DNA from: CAIVAT01 sp049317265
GTDB taxonomy: Bacteria > Bacteroidota > Bacteroidia > Bacteroidales > FEN-979
Assembly: GCA_049317265.1 (NCBI GenBank)
Contig: JBMOIP010000001.1
Span: 251,244 to 315,243 of the forward strand
Reading direction: 5' to 3'
DNA: 64,000 bases
The notes under the pieces were generated by a model. The model saw only the letters and a program-made list of their open reading frames with translations, searched no databases and was not told the origin of the DNA. How positions within the stretch are numbered: position 1 is the first letter of the stretch; the number at the start of each line of letters is the position of its first letter. A program made the translations under genes and the position numbers. Shown here piece by piece: positions 43,301-50,315 of this stretch.

Positions 43301-45474
43301 GTCCGTCTTTTCACGGACGATTTAATTATATACCTGATGCCTTACTTGTTGATAGTATTAAAAAACAAGTGGCCGGATTCAGACAAGGCAATCAGGAGTA
43401 TCCTTTAACCGGATTTGTTACAAACCGGATTAAAAATCTGCTCGACCATAAGGAATCTTGGTTTGACTATTCAGGACTGGTCTACCTGATTCACCGGAAC
43501 GGAATGCTCCGGTTGAAATTAAACAACAACTATTATTACAGGAGATACCCGATGTCCAAAGAGCCCTCCTGGAGTGGCAACCTGATGGCCATGTCGGGAC
43601 ATGACACGGTCCACTTCGCATTTAATAAATGGGTCAACGGGGAAAAACGGCATGTATATCCTTTCAAGGGGAGATATCCATGGGCATATGATATTGTCCA
43701 GGATATCCGGCACTCTTGCTCAAAGACAGGGCACCCGCATATAGACAGCAGCTTTGTGCTTTCGTTCGACTTCCAATTGCAGCAGAGAATAGCTGCATTT
43801 ATATCAGAAGAGAGGCTGGCCACCCAGACCAATGCGGAAAACCTGATCCGTTTAACCGCTTTCCGTGATCTGCCCTGGCAGATGAAAAGGGACTCGAACA
43901 ATTACACATCCATCTGGGTGGAAATTACAGCCAACTCTGCTGTTGTCATTGATAAACGTAACCAGGTGGAATCATCCCTCATCGACAGTATCAACGAACC
44001 TCTTAAGAAATTTAATCCAAGGATGTTCCTTGCCAACCAGGAGTATGGAAAACTGGATGCAGCGGTCATCGATTTTGTTAATGATGCCTATTATAAGAAC
44101 AATCCGCCAGTATATGTGACCGCTGTGGATAACCAGAATAAGATCAGGGTGATGCTGGATTATAACTCCATCCCCGGGTTTAACCCGAACAGCAGCAGGC
44201 TCACCGGGTTTTATGAAGAGATCAGCGGATCCTCCAAGAGTTACCAGGTTGAAGAACGGATGCGTGAAAATGGTTGCAGGATAACCCTGCGGCCCGGACC
44301 CGGTTCAAGTATCAAGCCCATTCTCTATTCGGCCATCATGTCCCAATATAAACTCAGGAAGGGATGGGACAACTATGTTGTTGAAAATAGGTTCAGCCAG
44401 GCTATTGAATCAGACAATATCCAGTATTACGCTGGAAGGAGGTTGCAAAATATGATGAAATGGGGAGCTTACCTTTTTGATAGCAGGGATTTTAACCCTG
44501 GAATAAAGATGATCGGTCCCACTGAGTATCTGGCAAAGTCGAGCAACCTGTATCACTCCTCCATCGTGTTTCTTGGATACTATACCCGTGGGGATATTCA
44601 GAACCTGAGTTCAATATTCACCGAAAGAAGGAATGCGCAGGATAAATTCAATTTCCCCATCATCAATTATGGTGGGAATACCGTCTATTTTAATAAGGAT
44701 AACTGGCCTACTTTCAAGGATACGAATGCCCTTATGTGCCAGGGGCTGAGTAAAAACTATGGATTTACGATCAGCAAAACCCAAAACCCTAATCGGTCAA
44801 GACAAAAGTTTATTGTTGACATCGATTCCGCAAACGGAAACTTGCTGAGTCCGATCGAACTGTTTTCCCGTCGGGTCTCACACACCACGGCCGGCGGAGA
44901 ACCTATTGAGACTACAGCCCTGGATATGGCTTTCAATGGCGTAAAGCTTTTTTCACTCTCAAACTGTACCGATCAAGGGTTGACCTCCTACTCCATGGCG
45001 CCTGATACCGGACACCAGAGGCAGCATTTCAGTTTTGATAATTCCTATAGAAATGAGCGGGAGTTTGTCAGTTCGGTCAGTGAAAATATCTTTACCCCAA
45101 TGAATGAAATATTCTCCGGCGGCACACTGCCGTCAAGTGTATTGACCAAAGCTGGCCTGGACCTTGATTTAACCCCCAGGGGCTCCTGTAAAATCAAGGG
45201 GCGAAATATTTATATCTATTCAAAAACAGGTACGACATCTGAAAAAGGTGGTGACTTTAAAAAAGGGGACAAAGCCCTTTTGTTCGTTTTTACAAACACA
45301 GATATGAAACATGTTCGTTCCTTCGACCAGCTTGACAGGGTAAAGGTTTATTCAGTCTACATACTTCAGAAAAATGTATCCAAAGGAGATGCCCGAATTG
45401 AAAAAGTAAGAGGTGGCGTAATCAATAAAATTACTGAATCGCCAGAATTCAGGAACTATTTTGGAGTCCGTTAA
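40306..45474 (+). CDS. SEDS-like (FtsW/RodA) membrane domain fused to a penicillin-binding transpeptidase
   Basis: The 1722-residue protein starts with two helices (2-22, 38-62) and a periplasmic domain of about 350 residues. From about 430 to 960 it is polytopic. SEDS-like marks are PDRNYDIQTYDTIGARYIYAEHG (760-782; compare the PExxxDFIFAxxxEExG loop) and GQDLPIVSFGSL (884-893; compare LPFxSYGGSS). The C-terminal 750 residues are a transpeptidase with SxxK in PGSSIKP (Ser1334, Lys1337), SxN in AKSSNLY (Ser1412, Asn1414) and KTGT (1640-1643), all in the correct order. So polymerase-type and crosslinking modules, usually RodA-PBP2 or FtsW-FtsI pairs, are in one chain. Confidence 0.87.
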   Translation: MISILLVISTVIIIGFFYFEFNINSNKYLNAEHNSICRWNYIFLGVLAVILILTAGALYILIGTGNSFNNTDHHIIKREGIRFANRLLFSSFTGPQRSYSGSAEGTIELSATGHNTCMLNGTHLADPLMLSSDGGTVFHLANPGAQVPVKTSFAIISINRADTLFSLNESGLKTLQFRESRKWYKRIFGIGDTRLKKFIGLDNIQLARVNLDKKLLLDGSLFVYSSMLTTDKKVDSAALMFFCGPALQQVSGDYFLLINGQQFPIRAEFPVVASELKAGDEFFILQSERSIYNRFKIQPDSAGIFLKNTNPVRRPLKGGTVGDVIKVTLTNVEDTLISPKYANVIYQEPPFPGMLFPYTGSFTYMVDKGSRELRVNEISGFSPYPAAGSYKGDHYYISGGSREYGVVFSIQNLTESNGFGFLKNIVIPLLLFWLIIAGFLTYLNLKKIINDLESVRYYNPVFQAVMFIVPILFTIRWFLAWRCTAFPPIDNSLSKSEWDLLTGYFNNLAITRDYVFFLGFTLLFILFSFPLLPVNKIKSWINQSITYKVIALSALLIALGVIYFFISERFGKILFPLLLIGVVFLFTRNNFNQLRFKFLNGIKEKIGVVTYYFLVIILVLTLGLTMFFIVNPDKGFGLLYGIALALTGFAFLIDSVSVSFRRLYLKLIIAVIFVTAGYFAYRYLIHHAETFTSDKQTIARANVLTKETKDIFNIEMNDTLYDKTIGTLQYRSYINAYMEYGAGWHPDRFTGFDILPHFAPDRNYDIQTYDTIGARYIYAEHGRVAFWLIILLLIIPLIIRALVTFEKPDSGKRYGEWYDQVEKTGYDPINNSVFKRLRNTIVSFINRFIWNFFFNFDIFCLLLIIVVGLLIGLSNTNNFIFLGQDLPIVSFGSLVSLGYILMLFLFVGMTKSGYEKYTRLTNATADPRQTKAAKRIFVFATILGVFVFWLLFDASGAKNKVASTNFNLEEHMKNIATGIDRFNEQIEAMQHEVIDTLQSPSFHGRFNYIPDALLVDSIKKQVAGFRQGNQEYPLTGFVTNRIKNLLDHKESWFDYSGLVYLIHRNGMLRLKLNNNYYYRRYPMSKEPSWSGNLMAMSGHDTVHFAFNKWVNGEKRHVYPFKGRYPWAYDIVQDIRHSCSKTGHPHIDSSFVLSFDFQLQQRIAAFISEERLATQTNAENLIRLTAFRDLPWQMKRDSNNYTSIWVEITANSAVVIDKRNQVESSLIDSINEPLKKFNPRMFLANQEYGKLDAAVIDFVNDAYYKNNPPVYVTAVDNQNKIRVMLDYNSIPGFNPNSSRLTGFYEEISGSSKSYQVEERMRENGCRITLRPGPGSSIKPILYSAIMSQYKLRKGWDNYVVENRFSQAIESDNIQYYAGRRLQNMMKWGAYLFDSRDFNPGIKMIGPTEYLAKSSNLYHSSIVFLGYYTRGDIQNLSSIFTERRNAQDKFNFPIINYGGNTVYFNKDNWPTFKDTNALMCQGLSKNYGFTISKTQNPNRSRQKFIVDIDSANGNLLSPIELFSRRVSHTTAGGEPIETTALDMAFNGVKLFSLSNCTDQGLTSYSMAPDTGHQRQHFSFDNSYRNEREFVSSVSENIFTPMNEIFSGGTLPSSVLTKAGLDLDLTPRGSCKIKGRNIYIYSKTGTTSEKGGDFKKGDKALLFVFTNTDMKHVRSFDQLDRVKVYSVYILQKNVSKGDARIEKVRGGVINKITESPEFRNYFGVR

Positions 45475-45519
45475 TCGATAGCATTTAGTCTTAAATATTC
45501 GTTATAATACCATTCGACT

Positions 45520-46137
45520 ATGAATAATGAAAAGATGAGCCTTTCATCAGCAACAGACAGTCGCGAGCAGGAAAACAGGTTGAAAAGAGTGTTAAGGATT
45601 TTAAAGGAATCTAAATGGAGGGTCCTGCTTATTCTTTTAAATATCGCCATTCTTGTCACGATTGCTATAAAACTTTTTCATCCGAAGCCAGTCGAAGTGA
45701 TGGACACGCAGGCACCCTTGGTTGAAGTCAGTGTTCAGCCAGCAAGCCAGTTCACTGATACAAACAATGAATACAGACTGCTGTTTTATGATACGGACAA
45801 GGATTCAATCTTTGACTCGGTCGTGTCTATAAGAACCGGGAACCAGCAGCAGGTGATTTTGTCGAAACAATTTGGAAACACGGAAACCATAAAGGATATT
45901 TATGCAGTAAAGGATACCAGCGGACCCGTACTGCTCGTAACCGAAGTTAATGATAAATCCGTTAAATTAAACAACAAGGTCAGAATTCTGGGTTTTAACC
46001 TGGAGGAAACTGAACTGGTCTGTGAAAAAATGAAAATATTAAAACAAGAAAGGGATACTTTTCATCTGAAAATCAATTATTATACACAAAGCGTAGAGAA
46101 TTTTCAGGTTTTAAACTACTTTTTAAAAGTCAGATAA
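45520..46137 (+). CDS. Bitopic membrane protein
   Basis: A 205-residue protein with a charged cytoplasmic N-terminus, one transmembrane helix at about 35-53 (VLLILLNIAILVTIAIKLF) and a periplasmic beta-rich domain of about 150 residues. The size and topology are like divisome or elongasome accessory proteins such as FtsQ or FtsL, but no sequence kinship was recognised. It lies between the SEDS fusion and the MurG fusion. Confidence 0.65.
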   Translation: MNNEKMSLSSATDSREQENRLKRVLRILKESKWRVLLILLNIAILVTIAIKLFHPKPVEVMDTQAPLVEVSVQPASQFTDTNNEYRLLFYDTDKDSIFDSVVSIRTGNQQQVILSKQFGNTETIKDIYAVKDTSGPVLLVTEVNDKSVKLNNKVRILGFNLEETELVCEKMKILKQERDTFHLKINYYTQSVENFQVLNYFLKVR

Positions 46138-46150
46138 CTTCTCAATCACC

Positions 46151-48151
46151 ATGCACAAAGCAATTCGTATCCTACTCACAGGCGGTGGAACAGGGGGCCA
46201 CATCTATCCCAACTTCGCCGTGTTGAATTATTTAAAATCAGCAGGCTTTGCAGGAGAGGTGCTCTATGTAGGGTCGCACGGGCAGCTTGACAGGACTATC
46301 ATCGAAAAGGAAAAGATACCATTTAAAGCTGTTCATGCGGTGGCTTTTATGAATATCCCAAAAGCAAAGAAGATTCTCAACCTTTTTTTCCTGGTCTATT
46401 CTGTTTTTGAATCGTTGCGCATTTTGGTAAAATTCAAGCCTCACCTGATCATTGCCTCAGGCGGTTATGTTTCTGCTCCGGTTGTTTTTGCGGCTGCACT
46501 GCTGAAACCTTTCAGCCGGCATAAAACCATCATCCATGAGCAGAATATCATGCCAGGCAAAATGAACAAGATTGCTTCCCAGTTTGCAGATCTTAACTTT
46601 GTCAGTTTTGAGGAGTCTCCCTATTTTCTGAGTTCTTCAAAATGTATCTATGCAGGATATCCGACACGTAACCAACGTTTCAAGGGCGATGCCCGTTCGT
46701 TGAGGGAAAGCCTGGGAATCGATCCGGGGAAGCGCGTCGTGCTGATCATCGGTGGGTCACTGGGGGCAAGGACCATCAATAATGTAACAGCCGGATGCAT
46801 TCCCGACCTTTTATCCTTGTCTGAATCACACGATTTCCTGGTCATTCACTCCATCGGACTCAACAAATCGAAACCATACAATGCCTGGGACGCTACACGT
46901 GCTTTGCTTAACTCTTATACTCCAGACTCCGGGAAGCCGGGTGAAGAAAAGGACCTTGTTGAAATCCGGAATAAATCAGGAGATGTGATTTATCTCGGCT
47001 ATCCATACATCGATAACATGCCCGAATATCTGGCTATTGCAGATGTCATAGTAAGCAGGGCCGGTGCAGGAGGGTTGTTTGAGACCATGAAGAGCGGCAA
47101 GGCTTCCATGATTATTCCCAAACGTGATTTGCCGGGCAATCACCAGGAACTAAACGCAATCTCTTTTGGCAATAAAGGAGCCTGCACGGTGGTGTTTGAA
47201 GATTCCATTCAGAATAAAGACTTTATTGACCCTGATGTGTTTTTCAGGGAGTTGAAAAAACTTATTTGCGACACTGACTATCGGGATAGGATAAGCAGTG
47301 CAACGAGTACTCTTGATTTTCCAGACACGGGAAGGATCATGGTTGAGTCAATAGAAAAGCTGATCATGCACAAAACGAGTTTTAACTTTATTGAGGATGT
47401 TACCATCCCGGGCTTTGTGCAGTTTCAGAACCAATTTGATAATCTTGTATCCTATCTCGACAAGATATATACACAAAATAAAGAGGGCATTGCCGATAAC
47501 CTCTATTTCAACCTGTATAATCGCAAAATCGGGAGTTACCTTCAACACTCTAACTACCTGGAGCGGAACAAAGGGGTGAAGCTGATCGGTGTCTGCAGGC
47601 GAACAGATCTCTATAAGTATCTGGTAGAAAAATATGATACGGAAAAAGGCTTTATCCGCAGGAACAGCCTGATTGCATTGCAGAAAGCGCCTGTTTACGA
47701 ACCGTTTTTTCTGGAAATAATCCTGAAAGGCATTAAGGATAGCTATTTTGAATCAAAACGGGAAGCTCTTGCCCTTGCCTTGAAATGGGCGTTCGATATG
47801 GAGAGGTCAGATATTGTTAAACTTCAGGAATACCTGGTGCCTTATGCCAGGTTTAAAAGATTGAACTTTGAGGCTAAGATTGAGGCCTTAAAGCTGATTT
47901 TACATATTTTTGATGAGCAAACCCTCGTCTATTATTATATTAAAGCTATTCAGTCGTCCAACATCAAGGTGAGGCAGGGTACGCTTGATGCGTTGGTTTA
48001 TGGGCATGAACATCATCTATTGCCTCCCGGGTTTAATTACAAAGTGATCCTCGACAAACTGGTGCTTTCCTCAACAGAATTTGCCCCGGTATTTCCCATT
48101 AAAGAGTCTTATAAAGTGTTGGTTGACCTCATCAGCAAAGAAATAAAATGA
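46151..48151 (+). CDS. MurG-like glycosyltransferase fused to a HEAT-like helical domain
   Basis: The 666-residue protein has residues 1-405 as MurG: GGGTGGHIYP (11-20), IIHEQNIMPGKMNKIA (127-142), GGSLGA (201-206), and the UDP-GlcNAc motif VSRAGAGGLFETMKSGKASMIIP split around 301-323, followed by NHQELNA (330-336). MurG adds GlcNAc to lipid I, giving lipid II. Standard MurG ends near residue 360; here another 260 helical residues follow, with repeated AL..A..A units (SLIALQKAPVYEPFFLEIIL, EALALALKWAF, IEALKLIL, TLDALVYG) that look like HEAT repeats. The stop overlaps the mraY start (ATGA). Confidence 0.87.
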   Translation: MHKAIRILLTGGGTGGHIYPNFAVLNYLKSAGFAGEVLYVGSHGQLDRTIIEKEKIPFKAVHAVAFMNIPKAKKILNLFFLVYSVFESLRILVKFKPHLIIASGGYVSAPVVFAAALLKPFSRHKTIIHEQNIMPGKMNKIASQFADLNFVSFEESPYFLSSSKCIYAGYPTRNQRFKGDARSLRESLGIDPGKRVVLIIGGSLGARTINNVTAGCIPDLLSLSESHDFLVIHSIGLNKSKPYNAWDATRALLNSYTPDSGKPGEEKDLVEIRNKSGDVIYLGYPYIDNMPEYLAIADVIVSRAGAGGLFETMKSGKASMIIPKRDLPGNHQELNAISFGNKGACTVVFEDSIQNKDFIDPDVFFRELKKLICDTDYRDRISSATSTLDFPDTGRIMVESIEKLIMHKTSFNFIEDVTIPGFVQFQNQFDNLVSYLDKIYTQNKEGIADNLYFNLYNRKIGSYLQHSNYLERNKGVKLIGVCRRTDLYKYLVEKYDTEKGFIRRNSLIALQKAPVYEPFFLEIILKGIKDSYFESKREALALALKWAFDMERSDIVKLQEYLVPYARFKRLNFEAKIEALKLILHIFDEQTLVYYYIKAIQSSNIKVRQGTLDALVYGHEHHLLPPGFNYKVILDKLVLSSTEFAPVFPIKESYKVLVDLISKEIK

Positions 48152-49254
48152 TCAAATTCATACTCTCATTTTTTGGCGGTCCGGTATGGATCATGGATAT
48201 TGAGAATCTTTATTCTTACGTGACCTTCAGGGCATTGCTTGCCCTCATCGTATCCATTATATTTATGTTGTTAACGGGTCACAGGTTCATTCTGTGGCTG
48301 AACCGGATAAAAATGAAGGATACTTCCGGTGATTTTATCTCGATTCCCGTCGGGTCAAAGCGGGGAACTCCTACGGCAGGTGGGATTCTGATAATCCTGG
48401 CAACATTGATCTCCAGCCTGTTACTGAATGATTTAAACAGCAGGATGGTGCACCTGATGATTGCCGCAACATTGTTTTTTGGTTTTATCGGGTATCTTGA
48501 TGATCTCAATAAAGTGAGGAAAAAGTCAAGCATCAAAGGGTTAAGTCAGCGACAAAAAACCATGGCCCTGCTGCTCTTTATTGTGCCTTTTTCCTTTTTC
48601 ATTACTGGTAGTCTGAGCCCTGTCCCCGCCGAATTTCGAACCCAGCTTTTTGTCCCGTTTTACAAATACCCCATCCTCGACCTCGGATGGACCGGATTCT
48701 CCCTCTTTCTGAGCCTGGCAATATATTCCATTGTGAATTCCATCAACATTACTGATGGACAAGATGGCGCTTTAAGCGGACTTTCAGTCCTTGTTACTGG
48801 TGTATACTGTATTTTCGCTTTTATCATCAGCAATTACAAGTTGTCGGGCCACTACTATTTTCCCTTTATTCCCGGCACAGCGGAAATCGTCGTTTTCGGG
48901 GCGGCCATGATTGGTGCGGTCATCGGATTTTTGTGGTTCAACACCTATCCGGCAGAAGTGTTTATGGGTGACACCGGTTCACTCGCTATTGGCGGTAACA
49001 TTGCCCTCATGGCGGTCATGACTAAGCAGGAGGTGCTTTTTTTAATTATCGGAGGTGTTTTCACCTTTGAAATATTAACATCCCTTTTACAGGAAAAAGT
49101 AGGGAATCAAATCGGGCAGCGAATATTTACCCGTGCTCCATACCATCATTCACTGACTCATAAGGGCATTGCAGAACCTAAAGCAGTCATGAGACTGTTA
49201 CTTGTTGGGATTATACTTGCTGCAATTGGTCTACTGTCGGTAAAAATCCGTTAA
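48148..49254 (+). CDS. mraY: MraY-like phospho-MurNAc-pentapeptide transferase
   Basis: The 368-residue, about ten-helix membrane enzyme transfers phospho-MurNAc-pentapeptide to undecaprenyl phosphate, giving lipid I. Seen: GTPTAGG (73-79), GYLDDLNK (115-122, both Asp), NSINITDGQDGAL (197-209), FLWFNTYPAEVFMGDTGSL (261-279, catalytic-region Asp275) and PYHHSLTHKG (331-340). All key acids are kept, but the usual DGLDGLA is DGQDGAL and the usual HHHxExxG is HHSLTHKG. No mur ligase, ftsW-alone or ftsI gene is nearby, so this is probably a second copy beside a housekeeping mraY elsewhere. Confidence 0.88.
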   Translation: MIKFILSFFGGPVWIMDIENLYSYVTFRALLALIVSIIFMLLTGHRFILWLNRIKMKDTSGDFISIPVGSKRGTPTAGGILIILATLISSLLLNDLNSRMVHLMIAATLFFGFIGYLDDLNKVRKKSSIKGLSQRQKTMALLLFIVPFSFFITGSLSPVPAEFRTQLFVPFYKYPILDLGWTGFSLFLSLAIYSIVNSINITDGQDGALSGLSVLVTGVYCIFAFIISNYKLSGHYYFPFIPGTAEIVVFGAAMIGAVIGFLWFNTYPAEVFMGDTGSLAIGGNIALMAVMTKQEVLFLIIGGVFTFEILTSLLQEKVGNQIGQRIFTRAPYHHSLTHKGIAEPKAVMRLLLVGIILAAIGLLSVKIR

Positions 49255-49355
49255 TACTGTCGATTCATTTCTAAAAAAAAATCTCCCCCATTCAAAAAAA
49301 ATCACTTAATTTCGCATAGTTCATTCATTTTACTGACAAACCTTCAAACGAAGTT

Positions 49356-50207
49356 ATGAAAGCACTCTCCAAAATCCAGTCTGGCGTTGCCATGGTCGCC
49401 CTTTTCCTGGTTATCGCCGCTTCCAGTTGCAACAATGCATCCCAGAATGATCAAAACGTAAACGCAGCAGTGGCCGACACCATCAAAAAAGAGGTGACGC
49501 TGAGTCCTGAATCTCAAACTGCGCTTTATGCTCTCCCTACTCCTTTTGAAGTAACCACACTGCTTCAGAAAGCCAAAGCCGGGTTTATCTTCGACATCAC
49601 CAACTCGCCCGACAATGTTGGCAAATACACCACCGAGATGAGCAAATCCCTCAACCTTGGTGTATACAGCGCCGACCTGAGCTATTCGGCCACATACAAC
49701 CGGAATGATGAAACCAATAAATTCCTGGGATGTACCAACAAACTGGCCGACGAATTAGGCATCGCTGGTGTGTATGATCAGGCACTCCTCGATAAAGTGA
49801 AAAAATTCAGCAACAACAAAGATTCCCTGACCGGACTGATTTCTGGTATTTTCAGTAAGACCAATGCTTTCCTGGCTTCCAATAACAGGACTAAAGTCGC
49901 TGTTATGATCGCTTCCGGCGCTTTTGCCGAGGGACTCTACCTTGCTGCAACGCTTGGTGAAGTTGCGAAAGACAACACGAAAATCATGGCGGTTATTGCC
50001 GGCCAGATTGACAATCATATGAAATTGCTCACCATTCTCCAGGCATACCAGGAAGATGAATCCATGAAGCCTGTATTGGAAGGAATCGCCAAGTTGAAAC
50101 CCATCTGGGGAATTTTTAATATCGAATCGGGTAAAAAGATGCCACAGGAAAAAGTCGCAGAACTCAGCGACCTTACCGAGAGCGTACGGTTGACCTTTGT
50201 AAAATAA
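49356..50207 (+). CDS. Hypothetical lipoprotein
   Basis: A 283-residue protein with signal peptide and lipobox ASSC (Cys25). The mature part is helical (LLQKAKAGFIFDI, NLGVYSADLSYSATYN, GIAGVYDQALLDKVKKF, VAVMIASGAFAEGLYLA). This pattern is familiar from uncharacterised Bacteroidota lipoproteins; no function can be given. It is followed by a strong terminator and separated from mraY by 101 bases with a weak TAATTTCG promoter-like box. Confidence 0.75.
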   Translation: MKALSKIQSGVAMVALFLVIAASSCNNASQNDQNVNAAVADTIKKEVTLSPESQTALYALPTPFEVTTLLQKAKAGFIFDITNSPDNVGKYTTEMSKSLNLGVYSADLSYSATYNRNDETNKFLGCTNKLADELGIAGVYDQALLDKVKKFSNNKDSLTGLISGIFSKTNAFLASNNRTKVAVMIASGAFAEGLYLAATLGEVAKDNTKIMAVIAGQIDNHMKLLTILQAYQEDESMKPVLEGIAKLKPIWGIFNIESGKKMPQEKVAELSDLTESVRLTFVK

Positions 50208-50240
50208 GCCGCGCAGGTTAATCAACCTTGCAGCATAAAA

Positions 50241-50270
50241 AACCGCCTTTATTCCGAAGGCGGTTTTTTT
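50241..50270 (+). terminator. Intrinsic terminator after the lipoprotein gene
   Basis: Nine-base-pair stem AACCGCCTT / AAGGCGGTT with a seven-base loop TATTCCG, followed by a T-tract. Confidence 0.9.
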
Positions 50271-50315
50271 ATGGTGCTTAATTCGTATTTTTGAGATGGT
50301 ATAATCCCCACATCC

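Noticed and set aside
46151..49254. Interpretation as the housekeeping dcw cluster
   Set aside because: No mur ligases, ftsQ, ftsA, ftsZ or ftsI were found, and MurG and the SEDS protein carry large extra domains, so the cluster is not canonical.
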